Numbered from the stretch's first letter, positions 36,053 through 47,197 are shown. The stretch is 64,000 bases of DNA from Triticum aestivum (GCF_018294505.1 NC_057798.1:370118199-370182198), one strand, 5' to 3'. The notes: generated from the sequence alone by a model not told the origin. Numbers and translations are program-made.

Positions 36053-38120
36053 ACCACGTACGCTTCGACCAGGTGGGTCCGGACTATCTGCGAGGATAAG
36101 GAGGCACTTCCTTGCGTGCGAAGTTATTGCTGGTGGGTCTCAGCTGTTAGGGGGAGAACCATTTTTTTGCCCGTAATATGGACGCACTTCCTTGCGTGCG
36201 AAGATGTAGCTGGTGGGTCCCAGCAGTCAGGGGAAACATTTTCTTCGCGAAATAAGGTGGCCCATTCGGTGGGTCCCTGCTGTCAGGTGGAGGAATCATT
36301 ATTTTACTTGTGATAAGGTTGCACTTCCTTGCTGCAGCCGTGGACCCAGCTGTCAGCCTCTCCACGTACAGTACTCTTCCGATGGAAGTCGTTCCTTGAC
36401 CACATTGACCACACCGCGCTGAGAGCACCAAGACGGTGGATGACAGCAAAGCCTAGGAAGGGGACAACACAGAGCCGGGGAAGACGCGGTAGTGGATGCC
36501 CACGCAGAGAGGAGTACAAGGGTTGACTGGTTCGGCTGTGGTGTGAGGATGCCATCGCCGCAGAATAACAGGGGTTGTGGGTGAGTAGAGGGATGGCCTG
36601 GCCAGAGGTTGGGGTAGGGTGGGGCGGTCAGGCCTGCACGGCAGCAGAGCCGGCCATGGGAGGCAGGAGCAGGCGACACGACCGGCACTAGTTTGGGCGG
36701 CTGGAGCAAGAAGACTAGAGGTTGAAGAAGCACTATGGTTGTTGGATGGACATCGTACGGTCACTGGAGCTAGAATCGTTCATATTGACTAAGTTGACAA
36801 AGCCCTCCGTCCGCGTCAACTTAGTAGGCCCACAAGTCAGCCTCCCACTATGGTGGATCCCAGCTAGTAGGGGGAGTATTCATTTTTGTGTGTGTAATAA
36901 GGAGGCACTTCCTTGCGTGCGAAGATATAGCTGGTGGGTCCGAGCTGTTAGCGGGAGGAACGCTTTTTTTGCAAAATACAGAGAACCTTCCGGTGGGTCC
37001 CAGCTGTCAGGTGGAGGAATCATTATTTTGCGCATAATAAGGAGGCATTTCCTTACGTGCGGCCGTGGACCCAGCTGTCAGCCTCTCCACGTATAGTCCA
37101 CTTCTGATGGATGGCATTCATTGACCACGTTGACCACGCCGCACCGAGAGCACCAGGGCGGTGGACGACGGGGAGGCCTAGGAAGGGGATGACGCAGAGC
37201 TAGGTAAGACGCGACAATGTATGCCCACGCGGAGAGGAGTACGAGGGTTGACAGGTTCGGCTCCGGTGTCATGCCGCCGTCGCCGCAGAATAAGACGGTT
37301 GTGGGTGAGTAGTAGATAGTAGAGGGATGGCCTGGCCAGCGGTGGGAGTAGGGTGGGGCGGTGAGGCTTGCGCGGCAGCACAGCCGGCCACTGGAGGCAG
37401 GAGCAGGCAGTCTCGCCAGCGCTGGTTTGGGCGGCTGGTGCAAGAAGAGCAGCGATTGAAGAAGCAACGGGACCATTCGATTAAAATCCAACGGTCACTA
37501 CTACTAGAATTGTTTGTTGACTAAGTTGACAAAGCCCTGTGTACGCGTCAACTTAGTAGGCCCATAGGTCAACCTCCGAACCGGTGTGCCCCAGATGTCA
37601 GTGGGAGGAATCATTTTTTTGCGCAATAAGGAGGCAGTTGCTTGCGTGCGGCCATGGACCATGGGGGTCCCTACTATCAGCATCTCCACATACATCCCTA
37701 TTCCGATGGCTGTCATTTGTTGAATGTTGAGCACGCCGCGCCTAGAGCCCCAATGCGGTGGACGACGGTGAGGCCTAGGAATGGGACGACCCGGAGCCGG
37801 CGAAGACACAACAGTGGATGCCCACGCTGAGGAGAGTACGATGGTTGAATAGTTCGGTTGCGGCGTGAGGTTGCCGTCATCAGAGAACAATAGGAGGTGC
37901 GGGTGGGTAGAGGGATGGCCAGGCCAGCGGAGGGAGTAGGGTGGGCCGGTGCAGCCTGCGCGGCATCACAGCCGGCCACAAGAGGAGGGAGCAGGCAGTC
38001 CCGCCGGCGCTGGTTTAGGTGGCTGGAGCAGGAAGATCAGAGATTGAAGAAGCACGTCGGCCGTTGGACGGACATCCAACAGTCACTGTCTGCTAGAATC
38101 GTGTGTTGACTGACAAAGCC
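36053..38120 (+). repeat. Three tandem units of 0.6-0.73 kb
   Basis: Landmarks repeat in the same order. TTGAC(TAAGT)TGACAAAGCC starts at 36785, 37517 and 38106; AGAGGGATGGCC(T/A)GGCCAG recurs at about 36585, 37322 and 37908; 'CTTGCGTGCG' and 'GGTGGGTCCCAGCTGTCAG' recur before each. The units are about 732 and 589 bp apart, so the last carries a deletion. No function is evident. Confidence 0.8.
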
Positions 38121-38149
38121 TTGCGTAAACAAGCCAGCCTTGAAATCTG

Positions 38150-38780
38150 TGCCGTGTACAACCCATTTGCTATTATTTTTATAATTTATTGCCCATTTGC
38201 TAATTCATATGGAATTTATTTCAGCCCATTTTCCATTTTTAGAATTGCTGCCCATTTTCTGGTCAGTGCTAGGGTTAAAAAATTGAACTAAAAATGTGCA
38301 AAATTTTAAAAATTCGCATATTTTTGCTGGGGAACAAAATATTCTTAATCCAAAAATTAGTAGCCATACTAAAACAAATTTAAAAATAAAGTAGTACTAT
38401 GTCATGTTAAAATCCAATGAAATATAAAATATCAGTGAAGAACAAAAACAAAAAAGAAACTAATTGCCCATTTGCTATAATTTTTTTGGAATTTGCAACC
38501 CCTTTCATATTACTTTTAAGATATACTGCCCATACTCTTTGGCCAGGCTGGAGTGCATCCCTCCTTATCCTGAAAGATTTGCAGCCCAGTAAGTCGGAGA
38601 AAAGAAATAGGACTACCTTGGGTATTCTTCAAAAAGAAATAGTGGGCTACCTATTTTCCCAAAGAAAAAACTGTTGGGCTGGTCATGTTGCTAGACGGGC
38701 CACAGAGACCGCACAACCCAGTTTATAGCCTGCTCCTCTGAACAAATCCTCAAAAAAAAGTTGTGCAATTCTGTCATTAA
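38150..38780. other. AT-rich non-coding stretch
   Basis: Contains repeated GCCCATTTGCTA / GCCCATTTTC phrases (38165, 38190, 38225, 38250, 38465). Such text occurs inside Triticeae CACTA elements. No gene. Confidence 0.4.
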
Positions 38781-39279
38781 TTGACTATATGTTGACAATG
38801 ATGTGGGTCCAGATATCACCAGGCTGGATTAGAGTAAAAATCAAGGCGCTTGCTTGTGTTCGAGAGTGGACCTGGTGGGTTCGTACTATCATACTCACAA
38901 CTACAGTCCTCTCCTGATTCACTATGTTGACAGGGCCGGACAGCGGCGCCGCGATGAGCGCAACAAGGCGGAGGATAAACTGGTCTCGACAATGTGTTGG
39001 GTATGGTTGGGCATTCTTATCAAAAAATAATATTGGACCAGAACTATTTACGATGTTGACTATGATTTGCATGGATCCGCTGGTTGCAGGAAGAAAATGG
39101 TGGGAGAAAAAGACTGGTCGCTATCTTTGCCTAAGAATAATATCGACTGAATGTAACGACACTCTCATAGGAAATAATATCCTCCTGTTAAAATTTGACT
39201 TTTCAAATCATGAATTTAAAGAACGGGTGCATGAGCATTTAGCATTATTTATTTATTTACTTATTTATGTTTAGGGGAC

Positions 39280-39466
39280 CATGAGCATGTACCTGTGCCG
39301 GATTCATGTGAGAGCCTCCCTTCCAGTTAATTATGGGCTCCTCTATTGGACCTTCATCAGTGGGCTGCATGTTATTGACAAGTGGAAAATGTGTTCCGTA
39401 CCCAAAATAGTATGCGCTACATACAGTACAGGGCACTAAAGGATCGGACCATGCAACGACTTCCAA
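39280..39466 (-). CDS. Possible exon of an unrecognised gene
   Basis: The minus strand is open and has non-repetitive, protein-like sequence (VVAWSDPLVPCTVCSAYYF, then a Pro/Glu-rich part), ending at a possible donor CACAG|GTACATG. I do not recognise the family. It lies upstream of nothing else open on this strand, so it is probably a gene remnant captured in or beside the CACTA element. Confidence 0.25.
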
Positions 39467-39859
39467 AACATTGTGTTTGTCGTTCTAACAACACATTTAT
39501 TCAACCAACAAATGAAATATACTACTGATTGTACGTTGAAAACAACAGCAACAACTAGGGCTGGGGGTGCAATAGAAGCAGTAAGCAGGCAAAAGAGTAA
39601 AGATGCAACTCTCTCTTCCAAACCAAACATCAGCCATCATTACAAAAGGGCTACCTAAAAAGAACAAGTGTATGCATCAAACTAAATAAAGATCCTACTA
39701 CACCAAGTGTACGCATCTAACTAACTGGCTCAGTTAGATGTTACTATTTATTAAGCTGTGGAGATTGGCTGACGGCTTGAACCAGATGGGTGCCTGACAG
39801 GGGAAACTCCAGCCAGCAGGTCGAAGTCTGATACTTGCGACCCTCCCTCCTACTTTGGG

Positions 39860-41135
39860 CTACGGAGCGTGGCGACACATATCAGGGTATGGTGCATGGA
39901 GAGACGCATGGTACGCTGTGTAAACACATTTTTTCCTGATGAATGAAACCACGTTGCCATCATGATCCTTACCATCGGTTATCTCCTGGTTAATCAGATA
40001 ATTTAGTCTGAGAAATAGAGAGCATGTACCAAGGCTTACCAGCCTCCAGTAAAAAATTTCCGAAGGCCCGGAGAAGTTGGGATCCTGCTCAAAGACCATG
40101 TAGTGACTGTGATTGTATTCCACAAAACAACACGCCCGGTACATGCGAACGATCATCAATCATTCGCCATCGTCTGATCGAGCTAGGAACCACCTGGAAC
40201 TGCATGCCGCTTTCCTTTGAAAGGTTCTGGGATTAGGAAGGGTAGGGACACCAGGCGGCCTACAACATCATATCAAGTTGGAGTCAAATAAAAAATGGCT
40301 CGTACTGTAGTCAATCTTAAGATCAACATGTTATGAGCATGAATATTTTTTCAGTAAATGTTGACAGTAATATAAGCAATCCATCATGATATCATAGGAA
40401 AGTAACATACTATTGTAACAACCATTTGTAGCGATGACTGGTGTAGGCCAGCATTACGTCTAGCCATAGAAGGAGTCCACAGCGTAAATGAAGCCCTTGT
40501 GTTCAATGGCATCAGAGAACCATGGAGGATTTATGATCCTGCGATGGATGTGCAGATCTATCCACTTACCGCAGTAACCTGTCAGATAGGCGAGACCACA
40601 GTTGAAGAACGCAATTAGCCTGAAGTCTTTATAATTCGCAGATCTTGTGGGCACTTGGCAGATTACAACCTTGGTATCATGTTGGCTACTATAAGATTCC
40701 AATTATTCTAGGCTGCGGTGCCAAAGAAGTGCAGTCTTAATCGAAGGAAGGGGGATCAATCGCCGGGTGTAGACCTCCACAAGAATCCAGCTGCCGCGGC
40801 CGTCGATGAGCACCATCCAAGATGTGTTCATGTCGACCCAGTACATACCGTTAATGTAGTTGAGGGTGACGGGGATCGGATCGCAGTCAAGGGTGTTGAT
40901 GCTCACCACCCTACGATCGTTATTCTGTGTGACACATTGTTTCTGAAGATCGGGCGGCATCAGCAAGCAAGGAGCTGGCTTAAAAAGCTCCAACCTAAGG
41001 GCTTTGAGTAAATGGTACAACCCCAACGAGCGGCATGGTACTGAGATTATCCATACGCAAAACAATGAGCTTGATTACCTCTGTGGGGAGCAAATTCCAG
41101 CCGCTCTTTCGGTGGATGCTGCTCGGCTCTGCCAT
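39860..41135 (-). pseudogene. F-box / DUF295-type protein, disrupted
   Basis: The ATG at 41133-41135 opens an F-box-like N-terminus (LLPTEVIKLIVLRMDNLST). After a frame change near 41040, the frame 41065-40460 reads a DUF295 (KIB1-4) beta-propeller-like sequence: SWMVLIDGRGSWILVEVYTR, then ICQVPTRSANYKDFRLIAF. A later piece, 40159-39860, holds the C-terminal part (FIRKKCVYTAYHASLHA). Lesions: TAA 40703-40705, TAG 40460-40462, and an intervening frame loss between 40160 and 40460. Proteins of this family act as substrate adaptors of SCF ubiquitin ligases in plants or are uncharacterised. The region is AT-balanced and unlike the flanking CACTA repeat. Confidence 0.6.
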
Positions 41136-41139
41136 TGTT

Positions 41140-41785
41140 AGTGTTTGGGTTTCGGAAGAGGGGGGAGGCGCCTTAGTGGGGATGGCTGGACGATTATGTG
41201 CGGACGAATGATGATAACATCACGTCGCTTGACTTACGAGATACATTCCAGCAGCGTAAGGTCATATCGATGCCAAACAACTTGCTTGAGTGATCACAGT
41301 ACTAGTACTCCCTACAGTACCTACTACTATGCCCTAGTTTGCATATAGAGTAGTGGAGTAGGAGTCTGCTCTACTACTAGCACCGGAGGAGTAGTATATT
41401 CTAATCTAAAATAGTTACAAACCTCAATGCCCGAGTGTGGAACGACTACGAACAGCCATCGGTGCTAACTCCAATCCCTAGCAAACGTTCGCTGGGAGAC
41501 ATGGCAGTTGCAAATGCCCGCGACATAGTTACAATATGTGTGTAAGGGTGGTGGTTTTGTCAAATACTATGGCTTAATACAGGCCACCGTCGGATGGAAA
41601 TCTGATGGTTACGTGGGATTTGCCAGAATTGAGCTCGTGGCGAACAATCGCCAGATATCATTACTAAAAAAAAGGATAAAACACCCGGGGCTATAACTTG
41701 CACCGTCTGACCACTAACAATGATACTAACATAGTTGTAAAATGGTCAAAGACCATGTCTACGTGGTGTTTGGAATTATATGCAA
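41140..41785. other. Intergenic stretch
   Basis: Upstream of the DUF295 pseudogene. Contains CTACTAC-rich low-complexity sequence at 41300-41400. No gene supported. Confidence 0.3.
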
Positions 41786-42195
41786 ACTAGCAAGATGCCC
41801 GTGCATTGCACGGAACATCAAGCTGCATTTTTTTTTACTAAAAACCTATTGTGATTGACCCATCCAGGAGTAATCCCATGTGTAAAAACTAATGATATCT
41901 CGTGAATTTTATTGGAAAAATGGTATCTCAATAATTTCATCGAAAAAATGATATCTCTACTCTTATAAAGAATAGAGTTGGTGATGATGGTGTGCCTGCC
42001 ATCCTGCAATATAGGCCGTCCGATTTATATCTGGCGGATAGGAAGGAAACTATGACAATGTTGCAAAAAGATACCCACACCCCTCTCCACATTTGCAAAT
42101 AAGGCCTTCCCTCGTCCATCCTTTTCTCCCACAAGATAAACTACTCATACAAATGCATCTTGATGTTCCGTGCAACGCATGGGCATCTTGCTAGT
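41786..42195. mobile_element. MITE with about 45-bp terminal inverted repeats
   Basis: The left end ACTAGCAAGATGCCCGTGCA (41786 on) and the complement of the right end (42150-42195) match over about 45 bp with a few changes. The interior is non-coding. No clear target-site duplication, so the superfamily is unassigned (Mutator-like MITEs have similar termini). Confidence 0.65.
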
Positions 42196-42349
42196 CTCGA
42201 GAAAGATGAGAGATAAGGTGAGGAGGAGTGGGGCGTGGTGGTGAATGGTGGTCGGACTAGGCGGAGGCATGGGGATGGACGGCGCCGACAGCGGCCACCA
42301 TGCCAGATTGTTTCATAGACTTCCTTTTTTTAATTTCTCAGCAATGAGG

Positions 42350-42500
42350 TTGTGGGAGATAAGGATGAACGAGGCAAGGCCTTATCTGTAAATGTGGAGA
42401 TAGGTGCGGGTATCTTTTGTACAATTGTCATAGTTTGCTTTCTATCCGTCATATATAGATCAGATGGTCTATATTACAAGATGGCATGCACACCATCTAC
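42350..42500. mobile_element. Inverted partial copy of the same MITE interior
   Basis: The plus-strand text 'aaggccttatctgtaaatg ... ggtatctttt' at 42375-42420 matches the minus strand of 42000-42120, with scattered changes. It lacks the termini. Confidence 0.6.
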
Positions 42501-42596
42501 TATTTCGTGTGCTACTCCTGTGCTCCATTCGGCGGACGCAACGTCCTACAGCCACTCCCTCCTGAGCTCCATTCGGCGAGCGCAACGTCCCATATA

Positions 42597-43236
42597 GCCA
42601 CTGCCGTTTCATGGACGGCCTGGTCGATGCCTGCAAGGTGCCCTGCATGTACAAGAGTTTCGGCTGCGAGAGGTACATCGACCAACACTCGCTGGCGGAG
42701 CATAGTTCCAGATGCGTGCATGCGCCCTGCTACTGCTATGAGTGCACGCCGCCATTTGAGAGCTTGCCGGTGAGCCTCGTGCATAACCTCACGGCACCAT
42801 CCGTCACTCACTACAGGCCCGCGGCGGTGAACGTCATGTACGAGACGTGCTACCCGTTCGCCGTGCCAGAGTCGCTGGAGGATCACCGCCGCCCGCTAGT
42901 CGCGGAGGAGGATGGCAGCGTCTTCCTCTTGGTCATGGGCACTGGAAAGGCCCACACAGGCTGCTGCCCCGTCTCTGTAATGTGCGTCAGGGGCAAAGTC
43001 GCTGATGCTAACACGAGGCCGTTGTATGGGTGCATGCTAACTGTTACTGCCCTCCGAGGTACGAGGGCGCCCATGCCGCTTCCATCATGCTGACTGGGAC
43101 TGTGCCGAGCTGCTCCGTTCCCGGCAATGTGGACATGGAAGATGCCTGGTATGATTTTCACCCCAAGATGGTACACAGGGACTCCAAGGAGGTTCACCTG
43201 GTCATATGCATTACCAAGTCAAATGTTCATCATTAG
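42597..43236 (+). pseudogene. SINA-like (SIAH-type) protein fragment without its RING, disrupted
   Basis: The frame from 42597 reads a SIAH-type zinc-finger region (CKVPCMYKSFGCERY, then HSSRCVHAPCYCYEC), followed by the beta-rich substrate-binding domain (DEDGSVFLLVMG-like and the C-terminal AWYDFHPKM ... KEVHL). Functional SINA proteins have an N-terminal RING and act as E3 ubiquitin ligases; here the sequence left of 42597 does not contain a RING. A frameshift near 43050 moves the end of the protein to another frame (stop at 43234-43236). A polyA-like AATAAAA follows at 43339-43345. Confidence 0.65.
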
Positions 43237-43518
43237 TCTTCGCTGAATGTAATCCGCTGTCTAAGTATGTGGAGACTTCTTATTTATATAGTATAGAACC
43301 TTCCATGCATGATCTTGCTCTATTAGAGTATCACGCTTGAATAAAAGTGTATCCATTTATGGTTTGGTCTAGAATATTCCATGTATGCTTTTGCTCCATT
43401 AGAGTTCTCGCTTGCCATTTATGAGATTAATTGAGAATTTTTACTACAGTAATGGTGGAAGACTTATGGTGAACCATTCCTTACATCTCCTCTGCCCCTT
43501 CCAAGTCATCCTAATTTA

Positions 43519-44105
43519 ATCCCTCCATCTGGGTGTATAAGAGCATGGTTAATACTTAATTGTATAGCCAACTGTTGACTATAAGAAAGTGTCATGTCAT
43601 CTATAGCGAACTTATAGCCAACATGTATAACAATTAGCTATAAGTATGTGCTACTTTATCAATACATGGCCCACTTTCCACTCTCACATAGTGCCTAGGA
43701 GCACGTGCTGCAGCTGGCTCTTACATGAGAGCTCGCTTACATTCTCTCTCATATCCTCTCTCCCCCAACTAAGCATTAGAAATATTACTTTACTTCTTAC
43801 AGCCTGCTGACTGTACCTTATTGTACTCACTCTAAGTCACCTTACAAAAACCAAATAATCCCAAAACACTTAGGCGCGGTGCATTAACTCCCACCTTGTT
43901 TCTTGTTTCTTGACATATGAACCGAGAAGAGATGTGGGGCTTGCATGTTTTCAATGGCTCAAGACTACCAAACACGACATGCAGTGGTTAGTTCATTGCA
44001 TGCAATGCTATTAATTAGCAAATAAACATTAAGTTCTCTCGCTTGCCCCTCATTCTTGTTCACCGTGCACAACTTAATATGAATTATTCACCTAGACGGA
44101 GGGAG
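43519..44105. mobile_element. Stowaway-type MITE, split by a Tourist-type MITE
   Basis: Termini: ATCCCTCCATCTGGGTG at the left and the complement CTCCCTCCGTCTAGGTG at the right, each next to TA (43517-43518, 44106-44107). Removing the nested element (43541-43832 plus one TAA) leaves about 292 bp, with GTGTATAAGTCACC rejoined at the junction. Confidence 0.8.
43541..43832. mobile_element. Tourist/Harbinger-type MITE nested in the Stowaway
   Basis: 292 bp flanked by TAA on both sides (43538-43540, 43833-43835). The termini GAGCATGGTTAATACTTAATTG and the complement of the right end (GAGTGAGTACAATAAGG...) are imperfect inverted repeats. Interior non-coding. Confidence 0.75.
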
Positions 44106-44429
44106 TACATTCACGTTGGTCTAGAAAAAACAAACAAAATCGATACTCAAAAACTAATTCTTAAAGATCATTTCTTGCAAAGCACAATAAGTGTTATTTC
44201 TTCACAAGTTTTGGATGCAGGTTGAATAGTTGAATGCTTTTGTTTGCAAAAGATACTTTTTTAATCAATTTCACCCGGATGTTTGTGAGCTCTAGAGAAG
44301 AAACAATATCCGAAGAAACCTATCGATACTCGTTACACATGAGATGACCCCCACATACTTTGTCAAAATAAACAACCCCCCGATCAATGCATTTCACTAT
44401 TCCGTGCAACACACGGGCTCCTTACTATA

Positions 44430-44569
44430 TATAGTACGACCATAAATTTAACTAACATTATATATAGTACAATAAATGCTCATGCATGTAACCAAAATTA
44501 TATCATTGAAAACTATGTTCAAATACGAATCCAACGATATAGTTTTTGTTGACATGCACTAACACTTTG
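44430..44569. mobile_element. Mariner-type MITE fragment running into the gap
   Basis: TTATATCATTG ... CAATGATATAATTTTTGTTGACATG-like sequence resembles the interior of the MITEs at 7002 and 45211. The rest lies in the N run. Confidence 0.45.
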
Positions 44570-44847
44570 NNNNNNNNNNNNNNNNNNNNNNNNNNNNNNN
44601 NNNNNNNNNNNNNNNNNNNNNNNNNNNNNNNNNNNNNNNNNNNNNNNNNNNNNNNNNNNNNNNNNNNNNNNNNNNNNNNNNNNNNNNNNNNNNNNNNNNN
44701 NNNNNNNNNNNNNNNNNNNNNNNNNNNNNNNNNNNNNNNNNNNNNNNNNNNNNNNNNNNNNNNNNNNNNNNNNNNNNNNNNNNNNNNNNNNNNNNNNNNN
44801 NNNNNNNNNNNNNNNNNNNNNNNNNNNNNNNNNNNNNNNNNNNNNNN
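44570..44847. other. Assembly gap (278 N)
   Basis: Run of N. No inference possible. Confidence 1.
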
Positions 44848-44907
44848 TATTAGTGTAGAGGGCGGCGATGTACGGGAGTCTCACACCGCTCGTGGCGCGG
44901 CAGTAAA

Positions 44908-45410
44908 GCCGTCATATCACAAAACCCCACCACTCCCAGTAATAAGTGGCCTGGTAAAATAAACGGACGAGCAACCATCACAACCCTTTTTCTTTTTTGC
45001 ATTTCATCTCTCTGCATTTACTTTGTCTGGTTCATCTCACACACTCGATCCCTAGCTACTACTTCTAGTATCCCTAGCTACTACTCCTAGGGCCAGTTGT
45101 TTTGGCGGCTTAAAAAAATAAGCCATCTCTTCCCCAGCTTTTCCCATAAGACTAGTCACAGTGGAGAGTAACATAAGGCGCCTCACTCATTCATTTGGGC
45201 TTCTAAACTACCACCTTCATCCTGGTTTATTAGTCACCATTGTAATTTGTGCTAAATTTTGACCAAAGATTTAATTGATAAAATGTTAGTGCATGTCAAC
45301 AAAAGTTATATAATTTTTGGCGACATGCATAAACATTTCATTAGTTAAATTTATAGTCAAAATTTGACACAGATTACAATGGGGACCAATAAACCAGGAC
45401 GAAGGTAGTA
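44908..45410. repeat. Copy B of the duplicated block (see 6701-7233)
   Basis: Same order and orientation as copy A, with scattered substitutions and a roughly 32-bp deletion in the Mariner-type MITE. Confidence 0.8.
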
Positions 45411-45453
45411 GTTATGGGATTACTAATCTAGAAGCCTAAAAGAACTGGCCCCT
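45089..45453. mobile_element. Fold-back MITE with nested MITEs
   Basis: The left arm TAGGGCCAGTTGTTTTGGCG and the complement of the right arm (TAGGGGCCAGTTCTTTTAGG, ending 45453) form a terminal inverted repeat. A Mariner-type MITE (45211-45408) sits inside it. Confidence 0.65.
45211..45408. mobile_element. Mariner-type MITE (copy B)
   Basis: TA on both sides (45209-45210, 45409-45410). Terminal inverted repeats CCACCTTCATCCTGGTTTAT and the complement of ATAAACCAGGACGAAGGTAG. Confidence 0.75.
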
Positions 45454-45955
45454 ATAACTCCTAATATTAGTACTCAAGTTGGAATTCCAATTGCACGGCA
45501 CAACTTGTTAGGCAAAAAATTCGATACAGGGTGTACGAAGCCGTTTGGGAATTTGCATGCCTTCCCGACCAGTGAGATACTCAGTACAAAGTATGATAGA
45601 GAAATAACCACAAAGAAGGAAGCTAAAAGTAAACAATCAAACGAGCATTTTTGCATTTCTTTTGCATTGAATCGTTTCACAAGCTTGACTAGTGCTATTT
45701 TTCTACTTTTACAAATACTGCATCATAATGTTAAAATGTGCATTTGCACGTACATATATAGAGAGAGACGTGTAGTGCGATATATAGTTAAGTTTGTGCT
45801 ATATGCACGTACTTACAAAATGCGTATGGATACACAAGGTTTCCAAACTTTTCCTTTTACATACTTAATTAAGGACGCTAATGATTCCCGAACGTTCGCG
45901 ATTTATCATTTGCGTCCCAAAACTAATGAGATCGCCTTACAAAACTAAATTATTC
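45454..45955. other. Intergenic stretch downstream of the 46-kb ORF
   Basis: AT-rich. A short frame at 45505-45948 has no recognisable domain and low-complexity ends. Nothing supported. Confidence 0.3.
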
Positions 45956-46681
45956 CTAATAAAAGCCACGACGCTCGCAGGAGCGCTTGCAGCGCGCCAC
46001 GAGTGCCCTGGTGCGCGGTCGTTTCCCAGCGCACCGACACAACGCCTCTTCCCTAGCCTCGCAACTTGCGAGGTGCTGATTGGCGGCTTGCCGGTGGGCG
46101 AGCGCGATCTCACCGGTGTGGTGATCCGGCGCCAATAGGTACTCCTCCTCGCTAGAGGCATGCACCCGGTCCACGTACCGCCAAGCGTAGATGAGGCGCT
46201 TGGGCCCGACTGCATTCAGGGTTTTGGCATGGGCGTCCTCCGCCACCCTCATGGCCCTCGCACGAGCCTTCTGCCAAAGAACCAATTGCCTGACTCTCTC
46301 GGACGTGACATAGGCCTGCCAGTCAGCATGCCTCACGGCGCGCTTCTCTTCCCTGACCTTCTTATTCGCCTCTATTTTGGCGCACTCTGTAGGAGGCAAA
46401 GCCTCCCACAGGGCGACCTCCATTTCTTTCCAAAGCTCCTCAAGGCTGGGGGGCTCGGCGGGCAGCACGACGTTCTCCTCATAGCGGGGTGCCGACGCGT
46501 CCTCCGACGCGTGTGCTGGCGAGACTAGGAACACCGATGCGTCCACCTCGACGCGTTGCGGCGAGGAGCGAAACGCTGACACGTCCTCCTCGACTAGTGG
46601 AGGCGAGGAATGGAACAGCGATGCATGACCGTTTGTGCGGTGCAGCGATGGGCACCTAGGGATTGGGAGGAGCGATGCCAT
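45956..46681 (-). CDS. Uncharacterised intact ORF, candidate host gene (about 241 aa)
   Basis: The frame is open from 46738 to 45956. I place the start at the second ATG (46679-46681, MASLLPIPRCP), because a TATA box (CTATAAATA, minus; 46757-46765) lies only about 20 bp before the first ATG but about 76 bp before the second. The N-terminal 60 residues carry three imperfect repeats of the form S-x-F-x-S-S-P-x-x-V-E-x-D (HSSPPLVEEDVSAF, RSSPQRVEVDASVF and so on). The middle is an alpha-helical acidic/basic stretch (PPSLEELWKEMEVALWEAL), and the last third is arginine- and alanine-rich with a CRCAGKRPRTR tail. The frame is GC-rich between AT-rich flanks. No signal peptide or membrane segment. 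I do not recognise the family. It is single-exon and could be a lineage-specific gene or an expressed gene fragment. Confidence 0.5.
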   Translation of the reverse strand: MASLLPIPRCPSLHRTNGHASLFHSSPPLVEEDVSAFRSSPQRVEVDASVFLVSPAHASEDASAPRYEENVVLPAEPPSLEELWKEMEVALWEALPPTECAKIEANKKVREEKRAVRHADWQAYVTSERVRQLVLWQKARARAMRVAEDAHAKTLNAVGPKRLIYAWRYVDRVHASSEEEYLLAPDHHTGEIALAHRQAANQHLASCEAREEALCRCAGKRPRTRALVARCKRSCERRGFY

Positions 46682-46756
46682 GGTGGTCGACGTGAGAGGG
46701 AGGGGAGGAGATAGCGATGAACATGAGCATTCTTCCAAATGCCATGGGAGGCGCAG

Positions 46757-46765
46757 TATTTATAG
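46757..46765 (-). promoter_or_regulatory. TATA box for the 46-kb ORF
   Basis: CTATAAATA on the minus strand, in good plant context (GCTTGCTATAAATACTGCG). A start site 25-35 bp further on would fall between the two candidate ATGs. Confidence 0.6.
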
Positions 46766-46769
46766 CAAG

Positions 46770-47197
46770 CAATGACACACCTACGTAATATATGTTGCGT
46801 GATTAACATAACAGCTATGCGGGCATATTTGTTGGAGTAAATTACGGGGGAGGAAAGGGGTGGAAATATTGCTGGTCACCACGGACTGGACGAGCGTGGG
46901 GGAGGAGAGTCATGCATGCAGATTTTGTCCACATGGGGTGGAGTGGTGGGACTATCGGAGGGAGAAGGAGGGTCAAGCAGGCAGATTGTTTTCACACATG
47001 GAGAGGAAAAGATTTGGCGATGAATGAGCTTCCTGCAGGTATGGGGAACAGTGCATAATAAGTCATCTTGCATGCCGGGCTAGGTATAGTCTCAAGTCAT
47101 TCAAACATACACGCCCCACAGATGTTCATATTTCAAGGTGCACTAAATTATTGCATGCGATGAATAAGGCTGGCCATATGTTGGTATCTTAGCTGGT
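46770..47197. other. Upstream region of the 46-kb ORF
   Basis: No gene or recognisable repeat. GGGAGGA-rich purine stretches at 46850-47000. Confidence 0.3.

Larger units (their letters stand above)
34440..39270 (+). mobile_element. CACTA transposon, left part with tandem repeats
   Basis: It starts CACTACAAAAAAGACACATCC at 34440, followed by subterminal ATGACA/TGACGA motifs typical of this Triticeae CACTA group. Inside are the GATGAACAG repeat field (34970-35790), an 81-bp tandem repeat (35380-35640), and three 0.6-0.73-kb tandem units (36050-38120). AT-rich 'TTTGCCCATTTGC' sequence follows (38150-38560). No right terminus was found; the end given is a guess at where gene-like sequence resumes. 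There is no transposase. Confidence 0.6.

Noticed and set aside
44519..44962. Frames spanning the run of N
   Set aside because: Most of their length is undetermined sequence.
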